From Sphingobium sp. CCH11-B1 (GTDB taxonomy: Bacteria > Pseudomonadota > Alphaproteobacteria > Sphingomonadales > Sphingomonadaceae): a stretch of 33,155 nt of DNA. The notes beneath the pieces were generated by a model. The model ran no database searches, was not told the origin of the DNA, and saw only the letters and a program-made list of their open reading frames with translations. Every line of letters starts with the position of its first letter. The stretch's first letter is position 1. Position numbers and translations under genes: made by a program. The stretch lies in NCBI RefSeq assembly GCF_001556865.1, contig NZ_LSJY01000213.1, forward strand, positions 1-33,155, read 5' to 3'. Below, piece by piece: positions 1 to 8,876 of the stretch.

Positions 1-816
1 CCTCCGCCCAGCGTCGCGCCGGAACAGGGACCGACGGAGGATGCGACGCCGGCCCCCGAACCCGCGCCAGCGCCCGAGCCTGCACCGCCGCCCCGGCCGG
101 AGCCCAAGCCGGCTCCCGCTCCCCCGCTGCCCAAGAAGGTGGTGAAGGAAGAGCCGCCCAAGCCGAAGGCCAAGCCCGCGCCGGCGAAAACAGAGGTGGC
201 GAAGGCGAAGCCCGCGCCCGAAAAGCCCGCAGCCAAGCCAACCCCCGCCCCGGCCAAACAAAAGGCCGCGCCAGCGCCCAGCAAGCCGGCTCCTACTAAG
301 ACGGCCGCCGCCAAGTCCGCGCCGGTCAAGACCGCGAAGAGTGACGGCAAGACCAACGCACCAGCCAAGGCCTCCGGTCAGGGCAAGGCGGACAAGCCGC
401 GCGGCTCCTTATTGGGCAAGGATTTCCTGAAGGGCATCGACACCAGCGACGATGCGCCGCGCAAGCCCGCGCCGCCCCCCGCCGTCGCCATGGGGCCGCA
501 GCAGAAGGCGGCCCTGGACGCCGAGATCCGCCGGCAGCTGAAACCGCACTGGCGGCCGCCATCCGGCGCGGATGCGGACAAGTTGGTAACGTTGCTGGAA
601 GTGCGGCTGGACCAGAATGGCAATGTCATTGGCACGCCGGAGGTGATAGACCAGCAGGGCGTCACCGCCAGCAACCGGCCCCAGGCGAAGCTGCATGCCG
701 AACGCGCCGTCCAGGCGGTGAAGCTGGCGTCGCCGTTCCGCAACCTGCCCGGTGAATTTTACGACCAATGGAAATGGCTGCGGCCACTCCGCTTTGACGC
801 GAGGCTGAACCGATGA
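1..816 (+). CDS. tolA: TolA, 3' part (5' end outside window)
   Basis: The reading frame is open from base 1, so the N-terminal membrane anchor lies upstream and 271 residues are visible. TolA links the inner-membrane TolQR motor to TolB/Pal across the periplasm and helps outer-membrane invagination at division. The first ~130 visible residues are a Pro/Ala/Lys-rich low-complexity stretch, as expected for the periplasm-spanning TolA domain II. The last ~100 residues form a TonB/TolA C-terminal-like domain (starting around ALDAEIRRQLKPHW, with LEVRLDQNGNV and a late ERAVQAV helix). The stop codon overlaps the tolB ATG by 4 nt (ATGA at 813-816), implying translational coupling. TonB is the other family with this architecture, but the tolB-pal neighbourhood decides for TolA. 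Confidence 0.92.
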   Translation, partial: PPPSVAPEQGPTEDATPAPEPAPAPEPAPPPRPEPKPAPAPPLPKKVVKEEPPKPKAKPAPAKTEVAKAKPAPEKPAAKPTPAPAKQKAAPAPSKPAPTKTAAAKSAPVKTAKSDGKTNAPAKASGQGKADKPRGSLLGKDFLKGIDTSDDAPRKPAPPPAVAMGPQQKAALDAEIRRQLKPHWRPPSGADADKLVTLLEVRLDQNGNVIGTPEVIDQQGVTASNRPQAKLHAERAVQAVKLASPFRNLPGEFYDQWKWLRPLRFDARLNR

Positions 817-2147
817 AATTCCCTATCCTGCGCCACGTGGCGTTCGTCGCGAGCGCCTTGGCTGCGATGCTGGCCGCGCCCGCCATGGCGCAGCTGTCGG
901 TGGACGTGACCGGCGAGATCGACAGCAATCTGAAGATCGCCGTGCCCCCCCTTCCCGCGCAGCAGGAAGTGGACACGCCCGCCGGCCCGGCCGGCGAGCT
1001 GGGTCGCAAGATCGCCGAGGTGATCGCGGCGGACCTCAAGGGATCGGGCCTGTTCGATCCGTCCGGTCCCGGCGGCCTGCCCGCGGTCGCCTTTCCCGAA
1101 GTCACCAACCCCGTCTATGACAAATGGGGCGCCTATCAGGCGCTGGCGCAGGGCTTCGTGCGCACCAGCGGCGGCGAGGCGGACATTACCGTGGGCTGCT
1201 ATCTCTACGATGTCGCGCTCAAACAGGAGCTGACGCGGCAGGGCTATGTCGTCGCCCCGCGCGACTGGCGGCGGGCGGCGCACAAATGCGCGGACGCCAT
1301 CTATGCGCGCCTGTCAGGCGAAAGCCCGTTCTTCGACAGCCGCATCGCCTATATCGCCGAAAGCGGCCCCAAGGGGAATCGCACCAAGCGGCTGGCGATC
1401 ATGGATTCGGACGGGGCCAATCACCGCTTCATCACCAACGGCCAGTCGATGGCTCTGACGCCGCGTTTTTCGCCCGACTACAAGTCGATCGTCTATGTCA
1501 GCTATCTGGGCAGCCGGGTGCGCATCTATGTCTATGACATCGGCGCGGGCCAGCAGAAGCTGGTGACGGAAAGCAACAACCCGACCTTCGCACCGCGCTG
1601 GTCGCCTGACGGGCGCAGCATCCTGTTTTCCATGGCGGTGGCGGGCAACACCGACATCTATCGCGTGCCGGCGAACGGCGGGACGCCCGTGCGCCTGACC
1701 ACTTCGCCCGGCATCGACGTGGGTGGCAGCTATTCCCCGGACGGCAGCCAGATCGTGTTCGAAAGCGACCGGTCGGGCGGACAGCAGCTCTATGTCATGA
1801 ATGCGGACGGTTCCAACCAGCGACGGATCAGCCATGGCGGCGGCCGCTATGCCACGCCCGAATGGAGCCCGCGCGGCGACCTTATCGCCTTCACCAAAAT
1901 GTCCGGCGACTTCAAGATCGCGGTGATGAGCCCCAATGGCGACAATGAACGCATCCTGACCAATGGCTGGCAGGACGAGCAGCCCAGCTGGTCGCCCAAT
2001 GGCCGCGTGCTGCAATTCTTCCGCACCACGCCGGGTCGCGACGGCACCAGCCAAGTGTGGCAGGTGGACCTGACCGGCGTCAACGAACGGCGTATTCCGA
2101 CGCCGCTCAGCGGATCGGATCCAGCCTGGGGGCCGTTGCTGCCGTAA
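813..2147 (+). CDS. tolB: Tol-Pal system beta-propeller protein TolB
   Basis: Periplasmic partner of Pal and TolA in the Tol-Pal envelope complex. The protein has 444 residues, close to the family norm. A signal peptide runs to about residue 26 with an AMA|Q cleavage site. An N-terminal alpha/beta domain follows (DVTGEIDSNLKIAVPPLP, then IAEVIAADLKGSGLF). The C-terminal half is a six-bladed propeller, seen as repeated SPDG-like motifs (FSPDYKS, WSPDGRS, YSPDGSQ, WSPRGDL, WSPNGRV), each followed by hydrophobic strands. The start at 813 is fixed by the 4-nt overlap with tolA and by the signal peptide immediately after it. The gene is followed by 154 nt before pal, which carry a possible extra promoter. 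Confidence 0.97.
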   Translation: MKFPILRHVAFVASALAAMLAAPAMAQLSVDVTGEIDSNLKIAVPPLPAQQEVDTPAGPAGELGRKIAEVIAADLKGSGLFDPSGPGGLPAVAFPEVTNPVYDKWGAYQALAQGFVRTSGGEADITVGCYLYDVALKQELTRQGYVVAPRDWRRAAHKCADAIYARLSGESPFFDSRIAYIAESGPKGNRTKRLAIMDSDGANHRFITNGQSMALTPRFSPDYKSIVYVSYLGSRVRIYVYDIGAGQQKLVTESNNPTFAPRWSPDGRSILFSMAVAGNTDIYRVPANGGTPVRLTTSPGIDVGGSYSPDGSQIVFESDRSGGQQLYVMNADGSNQRRISHGGGRYATPEWSPRGDLIAFTKMSGDFKIAVMSPNGDNERILTNGWQDEQPSWSPNGRVLQFFRTTPGRDGTSQVWQVDLTGVNERRIPTPLSGSDPAWGPLLP

Positions 2148-2229
2148 TCTGAGGTTCAGCCTGCGGATATAAAAGTTCGTCAGCCGCGTTGTCGTGGACG
2201 GCAGAAACATACGGGCGATGCGGCTTGTC

Positions 2230-2258
2230 TTGACAGCGTAACGACCTTCGCCAACCAT
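2230..2258 (+). promoter_or_regulatory. Candidate promoter for pal
   Basis: A perfect TTGACA -35 box at 2230-2235 is followed after 17 nt by a weak -10 (AACCAT, 2253-2258). It lies in the 154-nt tolB-pal gap and would give pal an mRNA of its own in addition to read-through from tolB. The call rests on sequence match only. Confidence 0.4.
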
Positions 2259-2301
2259 GGCTTCAACCGTGGGGCGGCACGGACGAAATGAGGAGATTCC
2301 A

Positions 2302-2820
2302 ATGAAATTATCCCGGACCTTGCTGATGGCGAGCACCGTGATCGCGCTGGCCGCCTGCTCCAAGAAGCCCCCGGCCCAGTTGCCGCCCGCGCCCGGCGGC
2401 ACCGGCGCGGAAAGCGGCGCATCGGCCGGCACCGGCATGCCCACCGGTCCGCGCAAGGGCAGCCAGGAGGATTTCGTCGCGTCCGTCGCTTCGGATCGCG
2501 TCTTCTTCGGGCTCGACCAATATGACATCGATGCGGAGGATCAGGCGACGCTCCAGAGCCAGGCGGCCTGGTTGCAGCAGAACCCGACCGTCCGCGTCAC
2601 CATAGAAGGTCATGCCGACGAGCGCGGAACGCGCGACTATAATATCGCGCTGGGCGAACGGCGCGCCAATGCCGCGAAAAATTATCTGGCCTCGCTCGGC
2701 ATCGCGCCAAGCCGCATCACCACCGTCAGCTACGGCAAGGAACGGCCCGCCGCGCTGGGATCGGACGAGGCGGCCTGGGCCCAGAACCGCCGCGCGGTGA
2801 CGGTGACCATACAGTATTGA
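2302..2820 (+). CDS. pal: Peptidoglycan-associated lipoprotein Pal
   Basis: Outer-membrane lipoprotein that binds peptidoglycan and TolB, completing the Tol-Pal bridge. The protein has 172 residues. It opens with a lipoprotein signal MKLSRTLL... and a lipobox LAAC (Cys19), then a Pro/Gly linker, then an OmpA-like domain over about residues 65-172. The diaminopimelate-binding signature is visible as [20 protein letters not shown]. The start at 2302 is chosen over an in-frame ATG 45 nt upstream because an AGGAG ribosome site (2291-2295) sits 6 nt before it and because the lipobox then falls at the right distance. No cpoB/ybgF gene follows; a terminator comes directly after. Confidence 0.97.
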   Translation: MKLSRTLLMASTVIALAACSKKPPAQLPPAPGGTGAESGASAGTGMPTGPRKGSQEDFVASVASDRVFFGLDQYDIDAEDQATLQSQAAWLQQNPTVRVTIEGHADERGTRDYNIALGERRANAAKNYLASLGIAPSRITTVSYGKERPAALGSDEAAWAQNRRAVTVTIQY

Positions 2821-2843
2821 AGAGCGCGATAGCGTTTCGGCAA

Positions 2844-2874
2844 AGCCCGTCGGCACAGCGCCGGCGGGCTTTTT
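2844..2874 (+). terminator. Rho-independent terminator after pal
   Basis: An 11-bp stem (AGCCCGTCGGC against GCCGGCGGGCT, one G-T pair) with a 5-nt loop is followed by a run of five T (2870-2874). It closes the tol-pal operon 23 nt after the pal stop. Confidence 0.9.
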
Positions 2875-3112
2875 CCTGTCCGAGCGCCGTGCCGCAAATA
2901 GGATTTGCGCGGCTTAATTTCGCATATTTCCCGTAGAATTCGTCATAAAATATCCGTCTCCTGAAACATGATTGCGAAGCCGACCTTTCGCCATTGTCCT
3001 TATTGCAGCTGACGAAGATGTAGGCGAGCGGGCAGGAGCGCCATGGCTCTGGCGCGGTCGCCTTCGCTCGGGCAAGACAGCGGCGTTGAATGCAACAGGC
3101 AGAGGGAAAAGG

Positions 3113-4306
3113 ATGATGCGGATTTGGGGGCTGGTCGCGACGCTGCTGATCGGAGCGACGGCGACGATACCGGCTGAGGCGCAGCATTGGTCGCGCAGCT
3201 GGATGGCCGCGCCGCAGCTTTCCAAGACGCCGCCGGAAAAGCGCCCCGACCTTACCGACCGCACGGTGCGTCAGGTCGTGCGGATCAGCAGCGGCGGCGC
3301 GCGCATCCGGCTTCGCCTGTCCAACGAAATGTCGGTGCAGCCGCTGTTGCTGGGCGCGGTGCATGTCGCGCTGGCGGGCGAAGGGGGGCGGACGGAGCCG
3401 GGCACCGACCGGGTCGTGACGTTCAACGGCGTGCAGGGCGCGACCATCCCGGCCCGTGCGCCGCTGCTCAGCGACCCCATCGATCTGCCGGTCAGGCCAC
3501 TGACCCGCATCACCGTGAGCATCCACCTGCCCAAGGGCGCGCCGGACGCGACGGTGCACAGCTACTCCGCCGCAACCGGCTGGACCGCGCCGGGGAATCA
3601 GACCCATGCGGTGAGCCTGACCGACAGCGCCACGCTGGGGCCGCGGGTCATCCTTTCGGCGGTGGAGGTCGAAAGCCGCGCGGCGGGAACGACCGTCGTC
3701 ACGCTGGGGGATTCGATCACCGACGGCGTGCGCGCGACGCCGGACAGCAACCGGCGCTGGCCCGACCTGCTGGCCGAGCGGCTGCAGAAGGCCGGGCGCG
3801 CCAATGTGGGCGTCGCCAATGCGGGGATCAGCGCCAACCGGCTGCTGAGCGAGGGTGAAGGCTATAATGTGCTGGCGCGGTTCGACAGCGACGTGCTCGC
3901 GGTGCCGGGCGTCAGCCATGTCATCCTGCTGGAAGGCGTCAACGACCTGGGCAATGCCGGGCGCGACGGACAGCCGATGCTGAAGCCGGAGGCGCTGATC
4001 GGCGCCTATCGCCAGATGATCGCGCGGGCGCATGACCACGGCGTGAAGCTGATCCTGGCGACCATTTTGCCGTACAAGGGTGCGGGCTATTGGAGCGCCG
4101 AAGGGGAAGCGACACGCGAGGCGGTGAACCGCTGGATTCGCGCCAATCGGGAAGCCGACGGCTTTGTCGACCTGGCAAAAGCGGTCGCCGACCCGGCCGA
4201 TCCGGCGCGCATGGCCAAAGCCTATGATTCGGGCGATGCGCTGCATCCCAACGACGCGGGTTTCGCGGTCATGGCCGCGGCCGTGGACCTGAGGCTGTTA
4301 CGCTGA
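3113..4306 (+). CDS. Secreted SGNH/GDSL-type hydrolase
   Basis: Predicted exported esterase of the SGNH superfamily, 397 residues. A signal peptide ends near AEA|Q (about residue 24). An N-terminal beta-rich domain of ~170 residues precedes the catalytic domain. Catalytic blocks are visible: GDSI with nucleophile Ser201, GVNDLG with Asn277, and DALHPND with Asp375 and His378. The arrangement resembles the XynE-like SGNH group, in which members deacylate plant or bacterial polysaccharides or small esters; the actual substrate cannot be read from sequence. The start at 3113 is preferred over an in-frame ATG at 2972 because only the shorter form begins with a signal peptide and has a purine-rich site (AGAGGG) in front. 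A LacI-type regulator follows 56 nt downstream on the same strand and may share its control. Confidence 0.85.
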   Translation: MMRIWGLVATLLIGATATIPAEAQHWSRSWMAAPQLSKTPPEKRPDLTDRTVRQVVRISSGGARIRLRLSNEMSVQPLLLGAVHVALAGEGGRTEPGTDRVVTFNGVQGATIPARAPLLSDPIDLPVRPLTRITVSIHLPKGAPDATVHSYSAATGWTAPGNQTHAVSLTDSATLGPRVILSAVEVESRAAGTTVVTLGDSITDGVRATPDSNRRWPDLLAERLQKAGRANVGVANAGISANRLLSEGEGYNVLARFDSDVLAVPGVSHVILLEGVNDLGNAGRDGQPMLKPEALIGAYRQMIARAHDHGVKLILATILPYKGAGYWSAEGEATREAVNRWIRANREADGFVDLAKAVADPADPARMAKAYDSGDALHPNDAGFAVMAAAVDLRLLR

Positions 4307-4362
4307 TCGCATTGACCCCCCTCAAGATTTTACACGCCCCGAAAAGCCGCTAGAAGCGCCCG

Positions 4363-5409
4363 ATGGACAAGCCGCCGGCCAAAAAAGCCCCGACCATCAA
4401 GGAAGTCGCCGCCCGCGCCGGCGTGTCGGTCATGACCGCATCGCGCGCCGTGAACGGCAAGGCGCTGGTCAGTGCGAAGGCGCAGCAGGCGGTCGAGCGC
4501 GCGGTCAAGGAACTCGGCTATGTCCCCAATGCCTCCGCCCGGGCGCTGGCGGGGAATGTCGACCGGCGCGTCGCGCTGCTGCACAGCCATTCAACCACCT
4601 CCGCCTATCTGGGCGAATTGCTGCTGGGGGCGTTGGGCGAAGCGCCGCAGCGCCACCTGCATCTGGTGGTCGAACAGTGCGCGCCGGGCGCCTTTGCCGA
4701 GGAGATCGTCGATCAGGTGGCGCAGGCGCATGTCGCCGGCGTGATCCTGCCCCCGCCGCTGTGCGACTGGACCGATCTGGTGGACGGACTGCGCGCGCGG
4801 GATATCGCGGTGGTGGCGGTCGCCCCAGACCAGGATGGGCCGGATATGCTGTCGGTGGGCACGGACGATCGTCATGCCGCCTACGACCTGACCCGGCACC
4901 TTATCGAACTGGGCCACCGGCGCATCGGCTTCATTGAGGGGAATCCCCGCCACCGCGCCAATTCGCGCCGGGTGCAGGGCTTTCGCGATGCGCTGATCCA
5001 CCATGGCATCGAGCTGGACGAGGCGCTGATCGTGCCGGGCGACTTCAGCTATCGGTCGGGGCTGGATGCGGCCGAGCGGCTGATGTCCCTGCCGGTGCGG
5101 CCCACCGCCATCTTCGCCTGCAACGACGACATGGCCGCCGCCGCGATCACCGTCGCGCATCAGCGGCGGATCAACGTGCCGGCCGACGTCAGCATATGCG
5201 GCTTCGACGATACCCCGCTCGCCAGCGCCATATGGCCCGCGCTGACCACCATCCGCCAGCCCATCCGCGACATGAGCCGCGAGGCGATCGGCCTGCTCGC
5301 CATGCGGTTCCGCAGCCAGGAGGAAGGCGGGGAAGACATTATCGGCAAGGTGAAGCTGGATTATCAGCTGATCCGCCGGCAGTCCGACGCGGTGCCGGCG
5401 CGACACTGA
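4363..5409 (+). CDS. LacI-family transcriptional regulator
   Basis: DNA-binding regulator of 348 residues, a normal LacI/GalR length. Residues 11-32 (TIKEVAARAGVSVMTASRAV) are the helix-turn-helix, followed by the hinge region (YVPNASARALAG). The remainder is a periplasmic-binding-protein-like sensor domain with typical closing motifs (HRRIGFIEG, AIFACNDDMAAAAI, VSICGFDDTPLA, TTIRQP). LacI proteins usually respond to sugars or nucleosides, but the effector here cannot be predicted. The upstream neighbour is a secreted SGNH hydrolase on the same strand, 56 nt away; no sugar transporter or kinase is present nearby. Regulation of that hydrolase, or of itself, is inference. Confidence 0.92.
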   Translation: MDKPPAKKAPTIKEVAARAGVSVMTASRAVNGKALVSAKAQQAVERAVKELGYVPNASARALAGNVDRRVALLHSHSTTSAYLGELLLGALGEAPQRHLHLVVEQCAPGAFAEEIVDQVAQAHVAGVILPPPLCDWTDLVDGLRARDIAVVAVAPDQDGPDMLSVGTDDRHAAYDLTRHLIELGHRRIGFIEGNPRHRANSRRVQGFRDALIHHGIELDEALIVPGDFSYRSGLDAAERLMSLPVRPTAIFACNDDMAAAAITVAHQRRINVPADVSICGFDDTPLASAIWPALTTIRQPIRDMSREAIGLLAMRFRSQEEGGEDIIGKVKLDYQLIRRQSDAVPARH

Positions 5410-5472
5410 GAGGCGGGCCGATCCGCATGACCCCATCTGGGCGCCAATGAACCGCTGCGTCACCCAGCCCGA

Positions 5473-6024
5473 TCAGAGCTTCCCATATTTGGCCTCGAAA
5501 CCGGCGATGTCCCCGGCGGCGAGATATTTCGCCTGATCCACCCACTGGTCGCGGACCGGGCGACCCTTGAACGTGCCGAGCCGCGCGTCGATCGCGGCGA
5601 TGTCGCTGTCCGTCCAGGCGGCGATCTGCGCATAGCGGGTAACGCCAAGATCGATCAGCAGCGCCTTGAGCTTTGGGCCGACGCCCTTGAGCCGCAGCAG
5701 CTCGTCCGGCTCGTCCGGCAGGCTGGTCGCGGCGGGGGAAACAGGCGCAGGCGCTGGATCGGGCGCGACCGGTTCGACCACGGGGTCCGCAGGCGCAAGC
5801 GCGACCGGCTCGACCGGGGCGGGAGTTGGCGCTGGCGCAGCGGGCGCGGGCTGCGACACGGCGAGCGGTTCTTCTGCCTTGGGCGACGGGGGGGATGAAA
5901 CCACCGGCTCGGCCGGCGAATCCCCGGCGGCCTTGCTACGGCCCGAGAACAGGAACATCAGAACGATCACCACGAGCAGGGCGATCAACAGCCACAGCCC
6001 ATAGTCCATGAAGAATTCCTGCAT
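5473..6024 (-). CDS. Membrane-anchored helix-hairpin-helix protein
   Basis: Protein of 183 residues with one N-terminal transmembrane helix (about residues 9-26, LWLLIALLVVIVLMFLF), a long Pro/Ala/Val/Glu-rich linker (about 30-110), and a C-terminal helix-hairpin-helix module (LLRLKGVGPKLKALLIDLGV, then IAAWTDSDIAAIDARLG and FEAKYGKL). This C-terminal arrangement matches the predicted 'flap endonuclease-1-like' HhH proteins common in alphaproteobacteria; no catalytic nuclease residues are evident. The ATG at 6024 is chosen over a TTG at 6045 because a GGGGAGG site lies 6 nt upstream of it. It is convergent with the LacI gene. Its upstream leader abuts an adapter artefact at 6072, so its true upstream neighbour is uncertain. 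Confidence 0.75.
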   Translation of the reverse strand: MQEFFMDYGLWLLIALLVVIVLMFLFSGRSKAAGDSPAEPVVSSPPSPKAEEPLAVSQPAPAAPAPTPAPVEPVALAPADPVVEPVAPDPAPAPVSPAATSLPDEPDELLRLKGVGPKLKALLIDLGVTRYAQIAAWTDSDIAAIDARLGTFKGRPVRDQWVDQAKYLAAGDIAGFEAKYGKL

Positions 6025-6071
6025 CAGCCGCCGCCTCCCCTTCAAGGATGATTGATGCGGTTATGTAGGGG

Positions 6072-6098
6072 CTGTCTCTTATACACATCTGACGCTGC
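6072..6098 (+). other. Nextera/Tn5 mosaic-end adapter left in the assembly
   Basis: Bases 6072-6090 are exactly CTGTCTCTTATACACATCT, the 19-bp Tn5 mosaic end of Nextera libraries. The next 8 bases (GACGCTGC) continue into the known read adapter. This is a library sequence, not genomic DNA. It lies between the HhH gene and the 3' end of purD, so the join here may be false or may hide missing bases. Confidence 0.95.
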
Positions 6099-6135
6099 GA
6101 TCACACCGCTCGCGACTTCCCGCCGCCCGCCCGCT

Positions 6136-7413
6136 TCAACCTGCTTCGCGGGCGACTTCCCGCCAGCCGATGTCGCGGCGGCAGAAGCCGGTCGGAAAGT
6201 CGATCGCGTCGACCGCGGCATAGGCGGCGGCCTGCGCCGCGCGAACCGTGTCGCCGGTCGCCGTGACGTTCAACACGCGCCCGCCATTGGCGACGAGCGC
6301 ACCGTCCCGATCGGCGGTGCCGGCGTGAAAAACCTTCGCGCCCGAAGCCTCCGCCGCGACAATGCCGTCGATGCTGCCGCCCTTTTCCGGCGTTCCGGGA
6401 TAGCCTTTCGCCGCCATGACGATGGTGAGCGCCGCACGGTCCGCCAAGGTCACCGGGCCCTGCTCTGCGAGCCGCCCTTGCGCCACGGCGAGCAACAGAT
6501 CCACCAGATCGCCGTCGAAGCGGGTCATGAGCACCTGGCATTCCGGGTCGCCGAACCGGGCATTATATTCGATCAGCTTCGGTCCTTCGTCCGTCAGCAT
6601 CAGTCCGGCATACAGTATCCCCGAATAGGGCATGCCTTCCGCCGCGAGCGTTTCGACCGTGGGACGGACGATGGTGTCGATCACCTGGCGCTCCAGTTCG
6701 GGCGTCAAAACGCGTGCGGGGCTATAGGCGCCCATGCCGCCGGTATTGGGCCCCGTGTCGCCGTCGCCCACGCGCTTGTGATCCTGGGCAGAACCGAAAG
6801 GCAGAATTGCGCTGCCATCGGTCAGCGCGAAGAAGCTCGCTTCCTCGCCGGTCATGAACTCCTCCAGCACCACTTCCTCGCCCGCCGCGCCGAACGCGCC
6901 GGAGAACATGGTGTCGAGGGCATCCAGCGCCTCTTCGCGCGTTTGCGCGATGATGACGCCCTTGCCCGCGGCCAGCCCGTCCGCCTTGATCACGACGGGC
7001 AGGGAAAAGTCATCGAGCGCCGCGATCGCGCCGTCCTTGCTGGTGACGCGGACATAGGCGGCGGTGGGGATGTTCGCGCGCCGGCACAGATCCTTGGTGA
7101 AGCCCTTCGACCCTTCGAGCTGCGCCGCCTTCTTATTGGGACCGAAGACCGGGACGCCCATGGTGCGCAGATTGTCGGCCAGCCCGTCGACCAGCGGCGC
7201 TTCCGGACCGATGACGACCAACCCTATGGAATGGCGAACGCAGAAATCCAGCACGCCGCGATGATCCGTGGCATCAAGGTCGACCAGTTGCGCATGCTGG
7301 GCTATGCCGGGATTGCCCGGCGCGGCATAGAGGGTCGAAAGCCGGGGCGATTGCGCCAGCTTCCATGCCAGCGCATGTTCCCGGCCGCCACCGCCAAGCA
7401 GAAGGATGTTCAT
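6136..7413 (-). CDS. purD: Phosphoribosylamine-glycine ligase (GARS)
   Basis: Second step of de novo purine synthesis: ATP-dependent joining of glycine to 5-phosphoribosylamine in the cytoplasm. The protein has 425 residues, the usual length. It starts [19 protein letters not shown], the classic N-terminal nucleotide-binding loop. The ATP-grasp region carries [18 protein letters not shown] and [11 protein letters not shown], and the later [16 protein letters not shown] is the metal-binding and catalytic signature. The C-terminal domain ends [17 protein letters not shown]. An in-frame ATG at 7422 would add three residues; 7413 fits family N-termini better. The gene is divergent from xseA with start codons only 7 nt apart. 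The stop codon is 37 nt from an adapter artefact, but the coding sequence appears intact. Confidence 0.97.
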   Translation of the reverse strand: MNILLLGGGGREHALAWKLAQSPRLSTLYAAPGNPGIAQHAQLVDLDATDHRGVLDFCVRHSIGLVVIGPEAPLVDGLADNLRTMGVPVFGPNKKAAQLEGSKGFTKDLCRRANIPTAAYVRVTSKDGAIAALDDFSLPVVIKADGLAAGKGVIIAQTREEALDALDTMFSGAFGAAGEEVVLEEFMTGEEASFFALTDGSAILPFGSAQDHKRVGDGDTGPNTGGMGAYSPARVLTPELERQVIDTIVRPTVETLAAEGMPYSGILYAGLMLTDEGPKLIEYNARFGDPECQVLMTRFDGDLVDLLLAVAQGRLAEQGPVTLADRAALTIVMAAKGYPGTPEKGGSIDGIVAAEASGAKVFHAGTADRDGALVANGGRVLNVTATGDTVRAAQAAAYAAVDAIDFPTGFCRRDIGWREVAREAG

Positions 7414-7420
7414 TTCGCCC

Positions 7421-8851
7421 ATGTCCCCGGATTATGATGCCTATGACAGTTCGGGCCGCCTGTTAGCGGAGGAGCGCGCCGGCGACAACGCGCCGCCGCT
7501 GACCGTCAGCGAATTGTCGGCTTCCTTGAAGCGAACGGTCGAGGACCGGTTCGGCCATGTCCGGCTGCGCGGCGAAATATCGGGGTTCAAGCGCGCGGCG
7601 TCGGGGCATCTCTATCTGTGCCTCAAGGACGACAATGCCGTCATCGACGGGGTGATGTGGAAGGGCGGGGCGCAGCGCCTGGCCTTCGCCGCGCAGGACG
7701 GGGTGGAGGTGATCGCCACCGGCAAGCTGACCACCTACCCCGGCCGGTCCAAATATCAGATCGTCATCGACCGGATGGAACTGGCGGGCGAAGGCGCGCT
7801 GATGGCGCTGCTGGAAAAGTTGAAGGCCAAGCTGGCGGCGGAAGGGCTGTTCGCGCCGGAACGCAAGAAGCCGCTGCCCTTCCTGCCGCGTACCATCGGC
7901 GTGGTGACGTCGCCCACGGGGGCGGTGATCCGCGACATCCTGCACCGCCTGTCGGATCGCTGTCCCACGGACGTACTGGTCTGGCCGGTGCTGGTGCAGG
8001 GACAGGGCGCGGCGGAACAAGTGGCGCGGGCAGTGCGCGGGTTCAGCGAGATGGCCGGCGGCGGCCCGGTGCCCCGCCCCGACCTGGTGATCGTGGCGCG
8101 CGGCGGCGGGTCAATCGAGGATCTCTGGAGCTTCAACGAGGAGATCGTGGTTCGCGCGGTCGCCGACTGCACCATCCCCATCATCTCGGCCGTGGGGCAT
8201 GAGACCGACACGACGCTGTGCGATCATGCCGCCGACCGGCGCGCGCCGACGCCTACCGCGGCGGCGGAGATGGCGGTGCCAGTGCGGGCGGAACTGATCG
8301 CGAGCCTCAGCGAAATGAGCCTGCGCGCCGGGCGGGCGGTGCGGCGCGGCGCGGCGCGGGCCCGCGAGCGGCTGGATATGCAGGCGCGGTTGATGCCGAC
8401 GCCGGACACGCTGCTCAGCCCGCAACGGCAGCGGCTGGACGACGCATCGATGCGGCTGCAACATGGCTTGCGGCACCGCCTGGCCGATGCGCGCGCGCAT
8501 CTGAGCGAAGCGGGCGCGGCACTGCGCCCGCCCCTGCTCAAACAGCATCTGACGCGGGCGGAGGAGCGGCTGGACCGGCTGCGGCTGCGCGTGTCGCGCC
8601 ATTTCGCATCGCTGGACCCTGATCTGCCGTTGCAGCGCGGCTATGCCCGCATCACGGCGCAGGGGCATCTGGTGAAATCGGTGGCGGAGGCACAGGCAGC
8701 CGGGGCTGTCATGCTGCACTTCCGCGACGGCGCGGTCGAAGCGACGGTCGGACCGCTTGAGCCGGGGCCTTCACCCGATATACTGCCCGCCCGTTCCCCG
8801 CGCAGGACGCGCGAGCCGGTGGCAGGGCGGCAGCAGGACCTGTTTTCCTGA
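7421..8851 (+). CDS. xseA: Exodeoxyribonuclease VII large subunit
   Basis: Large, catalytic subunit of exonuclease VII, which degrades single-stranded DNA in both directions together with XseB. The protein has 476 residues. An N-terminal OB-fold (about residues 20-115, with [20 protein letters not shown]) is followed by the catalytic core containing [30 protein letters not shown] and [14 protein letters not shown] long, Arg-rich coiled-coil stretch (about 285-400) and a short C-terminal region follow. The ATG at 7421 is used; an in-frame ATG at 7406 would overlap purD. xseB is not in the window. DUF2093 and M23 peptidase genes follow on the same strand. Confidence 0.96.
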   Translation: MSPDYDAYDSSGRLLAEERAGDNAPPLTVSELSASLKRTVEDRFGHVRLRGEISGFKRAASGHLYLCLKDDNAVIDGVMWKGGAQRLAFAAQDGVEVIATGKLTTYPGRSKYQIVIDRMELAGEGALMALLEKLKAKLAAEGLFAPERKKPLPFLPRTIGVVTSPTGAVIRDILHRLSDRCPTDVLVWPVLVQGQGAAEQVARAVRGFSEMAGGGPVPRPDLVIVARGGGSIEDLWSFNEEIVVRAVADCTIPIISAVGHETDTTLCDHAADRRAPTPTAAAEMAVPVRAELIASLSEMSLRAGRAVRRGAARARERLDMQARLMPTPDTLLSPQRQRLDDASMRLQHGLRHRLADARAHLSEAGAALRPPLLKQHLTRAEERLDRLRLRVSRHFASLDPDLPLQRGYARITAQGHLVKSVAEAQAAGAVMLHFRDGAVEATVGPLEPGPSPDILPARSPRRTREPVAGRQQDLFS

Positions 8852-8876
8852 TGCCGGCGATGAGAAAGGCCAATGC

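Noticed and set aside
2972..3112. Longer N-terminus for the SGNH hydrolase
   Set aside because: The extra 47 residues are charged and would hide the signal peptide; ATG 3113 has a ribosome site and gives a secreted protein.
6072..6090. Possible real Tn5 transposon end
   Set aside because: No transposase, no second inverted end and no target duplication are present. The following bases match a library adapter, and the same 19 bp recurs inside a gene at 26863.
6052..7437. Long plus-strand open frame (461 codons) antisense to purD
   Set aside because: Its start region is the adapter sequence (it reads LLYTSDAA, a known contaminant peptide) and the rest is antisense to a well-recognised purD. 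High GC keeps antisense frames open.
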